From contig JAPOYV010000044.1 in assembly GCA_026706385.1 (NCBI GenBank), positions 1 to 64,000 on the forward strand: 64,000 nucleotides of DNA. Direction: 5' to 3'. This document shows, in pieces, positions 39,299-48,706 of the stretch (within the stretch, counting starts at the first letter, position 1; each line of letters starts with the position of its first letter). The DNA comes from Gammaproteobacteria bacterium. GTDB lineage: Bacteria; Pseudomonadota; Gammaproteobacteria; Pseudomonadales; Azotimanducaceae. The notes under the pieces were generated by a model, which did no database searches, had not been told where the DNA came from, and saw only the letters and a program-made list of their open reading frames with translations. The translations under genes were made by a program, and so were the position numbers.

Positions 39299-39532
39299 GT
39301 GGATAGGTCGATCTACTCCGAGAGACGGAATCGCTTGCGCGAACTCCTGCGGGACATTCGCACCGAGGCCGGACTCCGTCAAGTCGACTTGGCCCAACGC
39401 CTAGATCAGCCGCAGTCGTTCGTCAGCAAGTACGAAGCTGGCGAGCGACGCCTGGACATCGTCGAGCTTGAGCAGGTCTGCATTGCCTGTGGCGTGTCTC
39501 TCGCCAGCTTCGTCTCGCGGTTCGAGCCATAA
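39299..39532 (+). CDS. XRE-family regulator of restriction-modification (C-protein-like)
   Basis: A 77-residue protein that is almost entirely an HTH_3/XRE domain (LRELLRDIRTEAGLRQVDLAQRL, then QSFVSKYEAGERRLDIVEL), the size of restriction-modification controller proteins. It starts with GTG and ends directly against the GTG of the endonuclease gene with no gap. Probably binds the palindrome upstream and times expression of the endonuclease. Confidence 0.85.
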   Translation: MDRSIYSERRNRLRELLRDIRTEAGLRQVDLAQRLDQPQSFVSKYEAGERRLDIVELEQVCIACGVSLASFVSRFEP

Positions 39533-40375
39533 GTGCAGCCGGACCCTCGATTCCTTGGTCTGCCACTCTCCTTCTGGGCTGATATCAGGACCATTGGAGA
39601 GGCCGTGGGATACACGCTTCCGCGCCGGAAGATCGTCCGCGTCCCCACGACTGCCGAGATCGCGGCCGCCTACGGGCGCCTTGGCCTCAGCACGGCCCAC
39701 CTGATGCATCCCGGGGGCCTTCCGACACGGGTCGGCAAGCGCCTGCTCTCGTACCTCGAATATCGTGCGAACGTCCTGAATCTCCATGTCGAGCCTCGCC
39801 TGATGAACGTCGACCGCGCCAGATCCGTGTTCAGCGAGCTCCGCGACTCCCTCTCGCCCCGTTGCCCGCTGCCCATGAACAAGCAGCGCGGCGAGAAGCG
39901 TGGACCGGCGTACCTGACCTGCATCGTCAACATGCTCATCGAGGCCCACTCTCGCGGCCACCCGTGCGACTACGATCCGCGTAGCTTGACTAAGTTCACT
40001 AGGAACAATGCCCCTCTGCGGACATTGGCTCGACGTGTCGACGGCGCTTTCCCGAGCACGATAAACCCGGTCGCCGTCTGGGAGATCAAGGAGTACTACT
40101 ACACCACGACCTTTGGCAGCCGAGTCGCGGACGGGGTCTACGAGACGCTTCTGGATGGCATGGAACTGGCTGAACTCTCAACAACTGAAGGGGTTCGAGT
40201 CCGGCACTATCTGATCGTCGACTCTCACTACACATGGTGGGAATGCGGAAGGTCCTACCTCTGTCGTATGGTCGACATGCTGCATATGGGCTATGTGGAC
40301 GAGATTCTCTTCGGCTACGAAACCGTCGAGCGCTTGCCAGGAATTGTCCAAGACTGGATCGAACTGGCGACATGA
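39533..40375 (+). CDS. Putative type II restriction endonuclease
   Basis: A 280-residue protein. It carries a PD-(D/E)xK-like core: NPVAVWEIKEYYY (Glu184-x-Lys186) preceded by a strand, and later VRVRHYLIVDSHYTWWECGRSYLCRMVDML. No close family name is claimed. The call rests on this motif, its size, and its place directly after an XRE controller and divergent from an adenine methyltransferase. The GTG start abuts the controller's stop. Confidence 0.75.
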   Translation: MQPDPRFLGLPLSFWADIRTIGEAVGYTLPRRKIVRVPTTAEIAAAYGRLGLSTAHLMHPGGLPTRVGKRLLSYLEYRANVLNLHVEPRLMNVDRARSVFSELRDSLSPRCPLPMNKQRGEKRGPAYLTCIVNMLIEAHSRGHPCDYDPRSLTKFTRNNAPLRTLARRVDGAFPSTINPVAVWEIKEYYYTTTFGSRVADGVYETLLDGMELAELSTTEGVRVRHYLIVDSHYTWWECGRSYLCRMVDMLHMGYVDEILFGYETVERLPGIVQDWIELAT

Positions 40376-40408
40376 GACGACTTGCTGGCTCTCGGATCGC
40401 CCACCGGC

Positions 40409-41557
40409 TCACCGCGTCAGATACTCCGCCCAAGACTCCATGAGCAGCCGCCGTTTCTCGAAGAGGTCACTGCGGGCATACGCAGCCTCAGCTTTGTTCT
40501 TGATCGTGTGCGCCAGCGCTGCCTCCATGACCGCATGCGGCGTGTGCGTCTGTTCTGCGGAATAGTCCCGGAAGCTCGACCGAAAACCATGCGTCACCGC
40601 GTCGAACCCAAGCTCGCGAAGCAGTTTCGCGTGCGTGTTCTCGCTCAGCGGTCGGCCCTGACCGACGCCCGGAAACACCAACCCGGAGCCGTCTGCCAAA
40701 TCCGCGGCCTCCGCCAGCACTTCGAGGGCGCGTCTCGACAGCGGTACGCGATGCTCTCGGTTCGCCTTCATCCGCTCGGCCGGCACCGTCCAAGTCGCCG
40801 CCGCGACGTCCATCTCGTCCCAGGTCGCCTTGCGCACTTCCGCTGAGCGGGCCGCCGTCAGCACTAGGAACTCCAGCGCCAGCTTCGACGACGCGCTCGC
40901 ACGGCGACTCGCCTTCACCTTCGCCATACAATCCGCAACTTCCTCGTAAGGAAGCGCTGGCATGGGCCGCCGCTTGATCGCGTTTCGCGGCAGCGCCGCG
41001 TCGACCAGAACTCCAGCCGGATCGTCGTTGCGGTAACCCTGCGCTACCGCCCACCGGCAGATCGCCGAGATGCGCTGTTTCACGCGCCGGGCCGTTTCGC
41101 GCTTGTCGTTCCAGATCGGCAGCAGCACCGCCATGACGTGCCCCGGCGTGATTTCGGACACCGGCAATTCCCCGATGCTCGGGTAGGCATAGGTCTCGAG
41201 GCTCGCCCGCCACTGCGGCCCCGACTTGGGACTACGCCAGGTCGGCTCGTGCATGGCGATCACGGCCTCCGCCGCCTCGGCGAACGTCGGTGCGAGCACC
41301 GCCTTACCGTCCTCCTTCCGCGGATCGCCGCCTGCCTTGGCGATCTTCCACCGTTCGAACGCCGTAGCGCGCGCCTCCGCCAAACTCAACGCCGGGTAGT
41401 GGCCGATGGCGTTGTCGGTCCGCAGCCCTTGGATGTTGAGCCGCTGGATCCACGCCTTCGCGCCTCTCGGCGACACCCGGAGGTACAATCCGTGTTCGTC
41501 CGCCAGCTTCGCGGGACCCTTGGCCGTTTCAATCCGCCTTACGGTGAGTTTCGCCAA
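40409..41557 (-). CDS. P4-type tRNA-targeting integrase
   Basis: A 382-residue tyrosine recombinase with the DUF4102-type arm-binding N-terminus (LTVRRIETAKGPAKLADEHGLYLRV), a core-binding domain (PTFAEAAEAVI to AICRWAV) and a complete catalytic domain: Arg237 (AARSAEVR), Lys264, His323/Arg326 (HGFR), His350 (LAHTI) and Tyr360. It lies 156 bases from attR and should integrate the island into the serine tRNA. It has no excisionase next to it. Confidence 0.94.
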   Translation of the reverse strand: MAKLTVRRIETAKGPAKLADEHGLYLRVSPRGAKAWIQRLNIQGLRTDNAIGHYPALSLAEARATAFERWKIAKAGGDPRKEDGKAVLAPTFAEAAEAVIAMHEPTWRSPKSGPQWRASLETYAYPSIGELPVSEITPGHVMAVLLPIWNDKRETARRVKQRISAICRWAVAQGYRNDDPAGVLVDAALPRNAIKRRPMPALPYEEVADCMAKVKASRRASASSKLALEFLVLTAARSAEVRKATWDEMDVAAATWTVPAERMKANREHRVPLSRRALEVLAEAADLADGSGLVFPGVGQGRPLSENTHAKLLRELGFDAVTHGFRSSFRDYSAEQTHTPHAVMEAALAHTIKNKAEAAYARSDLFEKRRLLMESWAEYLTR

Positions 41558-41688
41558 AGTCGTACCCCAACTCGTACCCTTATTGGAGCAAGTATTGGGG
41601 ATATGAGGAGAGTGGTCAAGACGCCCGATGAGACTGATAAAGGTTTACTTATCAGTTGGTTAAATGAACTTTGGAGGACGCAGAGATA

Positions 41689-41728
41689 GGCGGAGAGAAG
41701 TTGTGGTGACGGACTCCCTCTCCGCCAA
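41689..41728. repeat. attR with flanking inverted repeat
   Basis: CTCCCTCTCCGCCAA at 41714-41728 repeats the tRNA-Ser 3' end exactly. It is preceded by GGCGGAGAG (41689-41697), the reverse complement of CTCTCCGCC within the repeat (41718-41726), forming a possible 9-bp hairpin at the junction. The remaining bases from 41558 to 41892 hold the upstream regions of the integrase and of the TonB receptor. Confidence 0.85.
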
Positions 41729-41892
41729 ATAGACTTTCAACTGATTGTTTTATTAGGTTTCACTTTTCATCGTCGTCGAGTCCCCATTTGATCCCACGGT
41801 AAACATCCGATGCCCCTGCCGCCAGGCCCCGGTCCCGCACCCGCGTTCCGCGAGCGTGGCCCGCCCACAGCCGATGCAACAAGGTGAATGTC

Positions 41893-44085
41893 ATGAACAC
41901 GAACGGGAAAGCACAGCTCCTCAAACGCTTGGGCGCGGCCGTCGCCGCGGCTGCATTCGCCACCTCCGGCCCGGCTGAGGCAGCAGCTGCGGAGCCAGCC
42001 GAGGACGATCTGATCGAAGAGATCGTCGTCACCGCCAACAAGCGTTCGCAGTCGGTCCAGGATGTCGCCGGCTCCTTAAGCGCGCTCGTCGCGGCGGACC
42101 TCGATGCGAGAGGCATCAAGGACATGTACGACATCCAGTTCGCGGTCCCGAGCCTGCATTTCGGGCCGCAGCTCGGCAACCAGAAAATCACCATCCGCAG
42201 CATTAGCGAGTTCAATAGGCAGCCGGGCGTGGCGGTCAGCCTCGACGGCATCTACCAGTCCAGGAGTTCCACGGCGCACCTCTATCAACTGGATCTCGAG
42301 CGCATAGAGGTGCTGCGCGGGCCCCAGGGGACCCTCTACGGGCGCAACTCGAACGGCGGGGCGGTCAACTTCATTTCGGCCGCGCCTACCCGAGAGGCCG
42401 AAGGGATGCTGCGCGTCGGTTACGCGCAGTACGACCAAACCAAGATCCAGGGCATCTACAGCGGGCCGATCGGCGACCGGGTGGCATTCCGGATCGCCGC
42501 GGATCGCATAGACCAGGGCGAGGGTTGGGTCGAGAACCTAGTGCCCGGTGCGAAAAATCTGATGCGGGGCGAGTCCGGCAACGTTCGGCTGAAGCTCGCT
42601 GCCGAACCCACGGAGACGATCTCCGTGGACCTCATGTACGTCAAGAGCACGATCAAGGGTCCGCATGAGCACCTGAGCTGGGTCACGTTCGATCCGGCAC
42701 TCGCCGTGGCGGGGGGGACTCCTCAACTCGTCAACGCGGCCAAAACCTTCGAGCCGTTCGAAACCCACGTCAACCCCAGGAATGATTCGGACCGCGAGTT
42801 TGAGTTGGTTGGTCTGACCCTCGAGTGGGACATGGGATGGGCAACGCTCAAGTCCATCACTGCGCAGCAGGACTTCGACGACTTCGTAGAGGCCGACCGG
42901 GATCTCACGGATGAGCCCCTCTTCGACATCTGGGACGACTCGACCATCGACACGTTCACCCAGGAGATCAACCTCCTCGGCAGCAGCGACCGGCTGGATT
43001 GGGTTCTGGGCGCCTTCTACCTGACCGAAGAGTGGGACCGCCACATCGTCTTCAACAACCAGCAGGCCGTGTTTGGTTTTCCCGTGCCTAGCCAGTTCGT
43101 GTTCTCGCAACCAATAATGGACACGGACTCCTTGTCCTGGTTCCTCGACGCGACCTGGGAGGTCACCGACCGTGCGCGTGTCAGCGCAGGCGTGCGCCGC
43201 ACGGAAGACGAGATTGACGAGTATCACGTCAACCAGGGTCTCTTACCGCTGTTCAACGTGGCGATCCCGTTCTGCGACAAGGCCGAGCAACTGGACTGGG
43301 GTGCCACGACGATCAGGCTGGTCGGTCAGTACGACGTCAACGACAACGGCAACGTCTACGTCTCCTATACGGAAGGCTACAAGGCGGGCGGTGTCGCCCC
43401 GGTCGAATGCAACGTCCCCTACGAACCGGAAACCGTCGATGCCTACGAGGTGGGTTACAAGGCGACGTTCGGCGGGAGCACCACGCTGAGTGCGGCCGCC
43501 TTCTATTACGACTACTCAGACTTCCAAGTGTCTCAGATCATCGGCATCAGCCCGGTCACGCGCAATGCGGGCGATGCGGAGGTGCGCGGCCTCGAACTGG
43601 AACTGTCGTCCACCCTCACCGAGAACTGGATGGTGTCCGGGGCTGTCACGCTCCTGGACACCGAGTACGGCGACTTCATCAATCTCGATGGCCTGCAGGC
43701 CGAGTTGGGCTTTCAGAACAACAAGGGAAACCCGCTCAACAATGCGCCGAAAACCAGCATCAACCTAGGGCTCGCGTATACGACTCCGGTGCAGTGGGGC
43801 GGGCGGGCGACGCTGCGCGCGGATACGGCGTACCGGTCTCGCACGTACTTCCGGGAGTTCAAGAACAAGCTGGACTCGCAAGGCGCCTATACGGTGGTCA
43901 ACCTGAACGCCAACTGGGAGAGCGAGGATGGGACGTGGGCAGCGCGTCTGTTCGCCCGGAACGCAACCAACGAGGCGTACATCCTCTACCTCCTGGGATC
44001 TTCCGGGGTCGGCGCGAGATACGGAAGCTGGGGCCCGGCGCGCCAGGTGGGCCTGGAAGTGACGCGACGATTCGGTGCGCGCTGA
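41893..44085 (+). CDS. TonB-dependent receptor
   Basis: A 730-residue outer-membrane active transporter. A signal peptide ends near EAAAA; then come the TonB-box region (EEIVVTANKRSQSVQDV), the plug domain (IEVLRGPQGTLYGRNSNGGAVNFIS) and a 22-strand-type barrel ending in VGLEVTRRF. The overall look is of the large group that imports varied organic ligands, not only siderophores. AAGGTG seven bases ahead supports the ATG at 41893 over a GTG at 41884. It faces a tannase-like enzyme (convergent), so an ester or phenolic ligand is possible. Confidence 0.92.
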   Translation: MNTNGKAQLLKRLGAAVAAAAFATSGPAEAAAAEPAEDDLIEEIVVTANKRSQSVQDVAGSLSALVAADLDARGIKDMYDIQFAVPSLHFGPQLGNQKITIRSISEFNRQPGVAVSLDGIYQSRSSTAHLYQLDLERIEVLRGPQGTLYGRNSNGGAVNFISAAPTREAEGMLRVGYAQYDQTKIQGIYSGPIGDRVAFRIAADRIDQGEGWVENLVPGAKNLMRGESGNVRLKLAAEPTETISVDLMYVKSTIKGPHEHLSWVTFDPALAVAGGTPQLVNAAKTFEPFETHVNPRNDSDREFELVGLTLEWDMGWATLKSITAQQDFDDFVEADRDLTDEPLFDIWDDSTIDTFTQEINLLGSSDRLDWVLGAFYLTEEWDRHIVFNNQQAVFGFPVPSQFVFSQPIMDTDSLSWFLDATWEVTDRARVSAGVRRTEDEIDEYHVNQGLLPLFNVAIPFCDKAEQLDWGATTIRLVGQYDVNDNGNVYVSYTEGYKAGGVAPVECNVPYEPETVDAYEVGYKATFGGSTTLSAAAFYYDYSDFQVSQIIGISPVTRNAGDAEVRGLELELSSTLTENWMVSGAVTLLDTEYGDFINLDGLQAELGFQNNKGNPLNNAPKTSINLGLAYTTPVQWGGRATLRADTAYRSRTYFREFKNKLDSQGAYTVVNLNANWESEDGTWAARLFARNATNEAYILYLLGSSGVGARYGSWGPARQVGLEVTRRFGAR

Positions 44086-44142
44086 CCAGTGAAGCGCGCG
44101 CCTGACGATCAAACCCTTCGGGGCTGATTTGTTGGTGTAAGC

Positions 44143-45627
44143 CTACTTACACGCAAAGCTCGCTTCGTCGCCCGGGTCTCCCTCGCCCCGATACGACGCG
44201 ACCTGCGGATAGGGGCAGATTGGTCGCGTTCTGGACACCGTGCCGCTTTCGTCGAGCTGCAGCGATACCAGTCGTTCAGGCGCCTTGCCGTCCTCGACCC
44301 AGGCGCGAATTGCTTCGAGCCAATCTGCCCGGTCCGGTGCGGGTCCGCCGGCACAGTGGAACATGCCCGGCAACATGTAGAGCCGCGAGTATTCGTCGGC
44401 GTCGGGATCGGCTGCAGTCAACTTGTCGTAATAGTCAACGGTTCCGAGCGCAGTGATCAGATGATCGGACCATCCGGTCCAGAAGATGATCCTTCCATCG
44501 CGCTTCTTGAACTCCGACAGATCGGTGCTGGTGGCATCGAGCATCGCGCTGACCTTCGCAACGTCTTGCTGCCAATTCGCGAAATCGTAATCCGTGTAGT
44601 CCCAATGGGGATCGCTGAAGACGAAGTTCTGGTAGAAGTCGATGGCGAACGCAAAGCTGGGGCTCAACCCGACCATCCATGCTTCCCAGCCGCGAGGATG
44701 GTGCTCGCCACCGTAGGGAAAGCCCGCAAAGATCCGTCGGCCGTCGATGGTCGGCGCATCGTAGATCGCCTTGATCGCGGTGAGTTGCTTCGTCGTCACG
44801 CAATCGGCGCCTGCATTGCCTTCGCATTTCTTGAGGTCGTCCGGCTCGAACGGACAATCGCGCGGATCGGTCAGGATGCCATCGGCAACCCCGTCGCGCG
44901 CATCGCACGCAGCAATGATCGTCGTACCCAGAAGTTCCAGATTCGCATCAGTCAAAACGGGGCTTTTCGTGTCTCCATCGGGAAGCATCGTTTGCAAGGT
45001 CCGGATTTGCCCGCCCCTGAATCCGGTCCAGTCGTAGGCGGGTGCGCCGGCGACGAGCCCGTCGAAGTCTTCTGGATAGCGCTGGGTCTCCATCATCGCT
45101 TGGCCGCCGCCGCGCGAGCAGCCCACGAAATATGAGTATTCGGGCGCACGCGCGTAGTAACGCTCGATGATCGCCTTGGCGGTGACGGCGGTGAGATGGA
45201 CGGCGCGATGGCCGAAGTTCTCTTGTCGCTCGACATTGTTCAATGCCCAACTGCCGTCGACCATCGAGCTGACGTGGCCCGTGTCGGTGCCGACCGTTGC
45301 ATAGCCGCGTTCGAGCGCTCCGGGTCCGGAGCCGTAGGCGAGCGCCTGGTTCTGAATCGAGCCGACGTACGCGCCGCCCCCGCCCATCATGAAGCGGCCA
45401 TTCCAATCGTTTGGCAGCAGCAGCTCGAAGTTGATCTCCTTTTCTATGACGCCCGCCACCTTGCAGTGCGGGGTGCCGGCGTCAACCTTTTCGGTCGTTG
45501 TGATCCGCGCGTCTTGGGGCATGAACGAGGCGAGGTCGGCGCATGCTTCGTTGGCATTCGACTGGCCGGCCACAAGTGCGAAGGCACTTACCGTGATTCC
45601 TGCGGTCACGCAACTGATCGAGCTCAT
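44143..45627 (-). CDS. Tannase/feruloyl-esterase family hydrolase
   Basis: A 494-residue exported alpha/beta hydrolase. It has a signal peptide (ITVSAFALVAGQSNA) and the tannase-family core: GRFMMGGGGAYVG (oxyanion region), nucleophile in GCSRGGGQ (Ser171), Asp in GWSDHLI and His in LPGMFHCAGGPAPD. Paired cysteines near the active site fit the CS-D-HC disulfide pattern of this family (Cys before Ser and Cys after His). Predicted to cleave esters of aromatic acids in the periplasm. It could supply the neighbouring TonB receptor's system. Confidence 0.88.
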   Translation of the reverse strand: MSSISCVTAGITVSAFALVAGQSNANEACADLASFMPQDARITTTEKVDAGTPHCKVAGVIEKEINFELLLPNDWNGRFMMGGGGAYVGSIQNQALAYGSGPGALERGYATVGTDTGHVSSMVDGSWALNNVERQENFGHRAVHLTAVTAKAIIERYYARAPEYSYFVGCSRGGGQAMMETQRYPEDFDGLVAGAPAYDWTGFRGGQIRTLQTMLPDGDTKSPVLTDANLELLGTTIIAACDARDGVADGILTDPRDCPFEPDDLKKCEGNAGADCVTTKQLTAIKAIYDAPTIDGRRIFAGFPYGGEHHPRGWEAWMVGLSPSFAFAIDFYQNFVFSDPHWDYTDYDFANWQQDVAKVSAMLDATSTDLSEFKKRDGRIIFWTGWSDHLITALGTVDYYDKLTAADPDADEYSRLYMLPGMFHCAGGPAPDRADWLEAIRAWVEDGKAPERLVSLQLDESGTVSRTRPICPYPQVASYRGEGDPGDEASFACK

Positions 45628-45977
45628 CGGCCCTCCGGCTTGTTAGTCCATGATCGGCGGTCGAATCTCCTGATCGAAGTCCACTACGTGCGATTGGGGC
45701 TAGTCAAGTAGCGTATTGATGCGTTGCCGCTCGCTGGACATGCGCACTCGAAGTGCACGACCTTGCCCCGCCGCGCGAGCGACGAGACAGGGTACGCGCC
45801 GAGGCCGACGTTGGCGGCCTTACCGTCGAGGCGTATCCTCTGCGCTCAGGTTTGGAAAAGCCTCAGGTGGAGGCTGGCTCCACAAGAAGGCTCAGGCCGT
45901 GTCCACCACGTCCATCCCCGTAGCGGTGGGGAACGTTGACGGTGTTGACGAAGGTGGCGGAGAAAACAGTCTCAATG
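45628..45977. other. Divergent intergenic region
   Basis: This 350-base gap separates the tannase-like gene from the outer-membrane protein gene. It must hold both promoters. No consensus promoter, riboswitch or small RNA could be recognised, and the open frames in it look like noise. Confidence 0.4.
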
Positions 45978-46982
45978 AGATGGTCTAAAGGTACGCTAAC
46001 TCGTGCCACAGAACTGAAACGCGTGGGACGCCCAAACCGCCTAAACCCCAGGGGATTTCCGCGCGCGGTGCACAGCGGTTTCGGGGCGGTGGTTTCGATG
46101 GCCACGGCGTGTTTGGCCGCCGGGGATGTGTACGCGCAGTGGTACGCTGGAGTCGCCCTGGGCGGCAACGCTTCGCGCGATGTGATCGTGGAGAGCCGCA
46201 GCAACGACCGCGCCAGCGTCTGCGACGAGTACGTCAACCCGAGGGCGCTCACGGTGCCCGGCTGCACGGCCCAGGACCGCGGCGCGGGCGACGGATGGCT
46301 CGCGCCGTTCGATCCGGGTGCGGGGTTCTCGGCCGAAGCCGAGCTGGGATTCCGCGTGTCGTCGCGGTTCCGGCTCGCCGTCGTCTACGGCCGCAACGCA
46401 ACGGACTTCGACCAGACCGTCTCGTCCACCGACGCCACCGGCGCGGACTTCGACAAAATCAGCAACGAGTTGTCGATCGGCGAGGAGACCCTCGGCGATG
46501 TGACTTCGGACGAGGTCCAGATCGTCGCCTATCGAGACTGGCCGAACGGAACCCGGTGGACACCTTACGCGGGCTTCGGCGTGGCGGCCTCGCGCACGCG
46601 CATGGACTTCTCGTGGGTCTGGGCAAGGAGCGCTGATCCCGCAGACATCGCGACCGGCCTGGACCAGCCGAAGGCGGACGAGATCCGGCGTAACCTTGCC
46701 GGTACCGTCAGCGTCGGCCGCAGGAAACTCAGTGACGCCATGATTGGCTACGCCCTTGTTGCCGGGATCGACCGCGAGCTGTCGGAGAACGTCTCGGTCG
46801 GACTCAAGGCGCAGTGGAAGCGCTTCGAGGCGTTCGAGTCCGGCGCATACGAGGGCGACCTGCTGCGCAGCCACCCGCCGAACCTGCGCCTCGACGGCAG
46901 CGAAGCGGTCAGCGCATGGTCGCGAACCGGCGACACCGGGCGGTTTTCCGCACTAGTCACCATCCGCTACGCGATGCCTTAG
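45978..46982 (+). CDS. Outer-membrane beta-barrel protein
   Basis: A protein of about 334 residues with a late hydrophobic signal (GFGAVVSMATACLAAGDVYAQ) followed by beta strands typical of OmpA/opacity-like barrels (WYAGVALGGN, FRLAVVYGRN, TPYAGFGVAASR, SALVTIRYAMP at the end). The true start is uncertain: ATG 45978 is used, but the frame is open to a GTG at 45936 and no good ribosome site is seen. The gene for a membrane-bound AraC regulator starts 15 bases after it. Confidence 0.65.
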   Translation, partial: RWSKGTLTRATELKRVGRPNRLNPRGFPRAVHSGFGAVVSMATACLAAGDVYAQWYAGVALGGNASRDVIVESRSNDRASVCDEYVNPRALTVPGCTAQDRGAGDGWLAPFDPGAGFSAEAELGFRVSSRFRLAVVYGRNATDFDQTVSSTDATGADFDKISNELSIGEETLGDVTSDEVQIVAYRDWPNGTRWTPYAGFGVAASRTRMDFSWVWARSADPADIATGLDQPKADEIRRNLAGTVSVGRRKLSDAMIGYALVAGIDRELSENVSVGLKAQWKRFEAFESGAYEGDLLRSHPPNLRLDGSEAVSAWSRTGDTGRFSALVTIRYAMP

Positions 46983-46996
46983 CGAGCATCGCAACG

Positions 46997-48133
46997 GTGT
47001 CAGCCGACTTTGTCCTTCTAGTACTCGATGCGTTCGCCGTGTTCGCCATGGCGCTCATCGGCATTCAGTACCTCTGCCTTCTGCCCAAGAGCACGAACGC
47101 ACAGCTTTTGGCCCTGCTCTGCGTAGCCGGGGTTGCTCATGTCGTGCTCGGCAGATACCAGTACGGCTATTGGATTGCGGAGCCGTACCAGATCGCTCTG
47201 TCGCCGGCGTCCGAGTCGATCCTCAATCTACTGCGCAACGTCGCGCCTGGCGTGTTCCTCTTCCTGAGCCACTCGATGCTGCGGGATGGCAAGCGACTGC
47301 CGAAGACGCTGCTTGTCTTGTTTTTCGTGCAGTTGCTCTTGGAGGAGCCAATCCATCTTGTAATCGGACCGGGGTTCCCAGCGGAGCGGCTGCTGACGGA
47401 AGTCGTGCCGACGCTCCTGCAGTCGGTGTTTGCCGGATGGGCGATTTTCTGGATCGTCGCCGAGTGGTCGTCCGACTTGGTCGAAGCTCGACGTGGCGTC
47501 AGGTTCCTTTTTCTGCTCGTCGTTGGCGTGATCATGCTTCTGGCGGGGTTGCTTCAACGCGTTCTCGTACCTGTGAGCGAGATAGAGAACTACTTCGTGC
47601 ACATGGCTCTGATTGCCGTCCACACGATGGTCGTGTGCGTGGTGATCGTTCGCACGCTCTCAGGCGATGGCGCGCACCTACTACAGCCACCTGTAGAGGC
47701 CCCGAGGATAGGCGAAAGGGGCGCGGCGACAAGCACCGCCAGGGGTGGCGAGTCGGAGCGACTGGTGAACACGCTGCTGCGGCTTTTGGAAGTCGAGCAC
47801 ATCTATCGACGCCCCAAGATCTCGATCCGTATGCTCGCAGACGAACTTACGCTTCCCGAGTATCGGCTGAGGAGGCTCATCCACGAAGAGTTGGGCTTCC
47901 GCAACTTCAATGCCTTTCTGCATCACTACCGCCTCGGCGAGGCTTGCGAGGCCCTGGCTGATCCAGACCAGGCTCGCACACCGATCCTGACGATCGCGCT
48001 CACGGTGGGCTACCAGTCGATCAGCACGTTCAATCGAGCGTTCCGAGAGGTGGTCGGCGAGACACCGTCGGCATTTCGCGTCAAGGCGCTCGACGGCCCC
48101 GAAGACGAGGCCGAGCTTCCGTTGGCGCCGTAG
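46997..48133 (+). CDS. Membrane-anchored AraC-family regulator
   Basis: A 378-residue protein with an N-terminal membrane domain of about six or seven helices (to residue 225) and a C-terminal AraC/XylS double helix-turn-helix domain (ISIRMLADELTLPEYRLRRLIHEELGFRNFNAF and ILTIALTVGYQSISTFNRAFREVVGETPSAFR). Such proteins sense a membrane or periplasmic signal and act on nearby genes. The GTG at 46997 is the start consistent with the first helix; a longer open frame overlaps the outer-membrane protein gene. A target may be the ABC transporter genes 230 bases downstream. Confidence 0.85.
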   Translation: MSADFVLLVLDAFAVFAMALIGIQYLCLLPKSTNAQLLALLCVAGVAHVVLGRYQYGYWIAEPYQIALSPASESILNLLRNVAPGVFLFLSHSMLRDGKRLPKTLLVLFFVQLLLEEPIHLVIGPGFPAERLLTEVVPTLLQSVFAGWAIFWIVAEWSSDLVEARRGVRFLFLLVVGVIMLLAGLLQRVLVPVSEIENYFVHMALIAVHTMVVCVVIVRTLSGDGAHLLQPPVEAPRIGERGAATSTARGGESERLVNTLLRLLEVEHIYRRPKISIRMLADELTLPEYRLRRLIHEELGFRNFNAFLHHYRLGEACEALADPDQARTPILTIALTVGYQSISTFNRAFREVVGETPSAFRVKALDGPEDEAELPLAP

Positions 48134-48359
48134 ACGACCCGTCTACTGTGCAGTCCTCGAAACGCACTCGCGAGGGGCGTCGTGCGGCCTTGCTGACTCC
48201 CGAAGAGCTTCGCAGATTCTCAAAAACCTACCGATTCTCTGAAATCGCCCATCTCTGACGAGTTTTTGCGGAGATTTGCCCCTGCCGCTTGCATGACCCT
48301 CGACTGCGGCGCTGTGCCAACAGCGCCGTGAACTATCAGATCCACACGAGGAGCGTGCC

Positions 48360-48706
48360 ATGAGTGAGCTGATCCGGTGTACGAACGTCTGCAAGGACTA
48401 CCACCGCGGCGCACAGAGCGTCAGGGTATTGGACAACGTCGACTTTTCGGTCGAAGACGGCGCGTTCGTGCGCGGGCGTTGGTTTCCGATCCGTGCTTGT
48501 TGGTCTGCGATGAGCCGACCGGCGATCTCGACCGAACAACGGCTGATGAGATCCTGGCGCTGCTTCAGACGCTGCATCGAGAGCTCGGCAAGACCATCGT
48601 CATGGTGACCCATGATCCGAAGGCCGCCCACCATGCGGAATACACGCTCCACATGGACAAGGGGAAGCTTGTCGCGAAGCCCGGATCCGCGAGGGCAGTA
48701 GCATGA
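48360..48706 (+). pseudogene. ABC transporter ATPase gene with internal deletion
   Basis: The start (ELIRCTNVCKDYHRGAQSVRVLDNVDFSVEDGAF) is a normal LolD/MacB-type ATPase N-terminus. It jumps directly, in a different frame, to the Walker B region (LVSDPCLLVCDEPTGDLD) and the H-loop end (IVMVTHDPKAAHHAE). About 330 bases coding for Walker A, Q-loop and LSGGQ signature are missing and the frame is broken at about 48465-48480. The remaining product cannot bind ATP. Its end overlaps the first permease gene by four bases. GAGGAG precedes the ATG, so the leader is intact. Confidence 0.88.

Larger units (their letters stand above)
29857..41728. mobile_element. Integrative genomic island in tRNA-Ser
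   Basis: An 11.9-kb element bounded by the 15-base direct repeat at 29842-29856 and 41714-41728, with a tRNA-targeting P4-family integrase beside the right repeat. Cargo comprises an unknown three-gene cluster, a decayed integrase, a Cys-rich protein, a second tyrosine recombinase, a membrane protein and a type II restriction-modification system. No replication, conjugation or capsid genes are seen, so it is at most mobilisable. The integrase sits at the end away from the tRNA, the less common arrangement. Confidence 0.85.
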
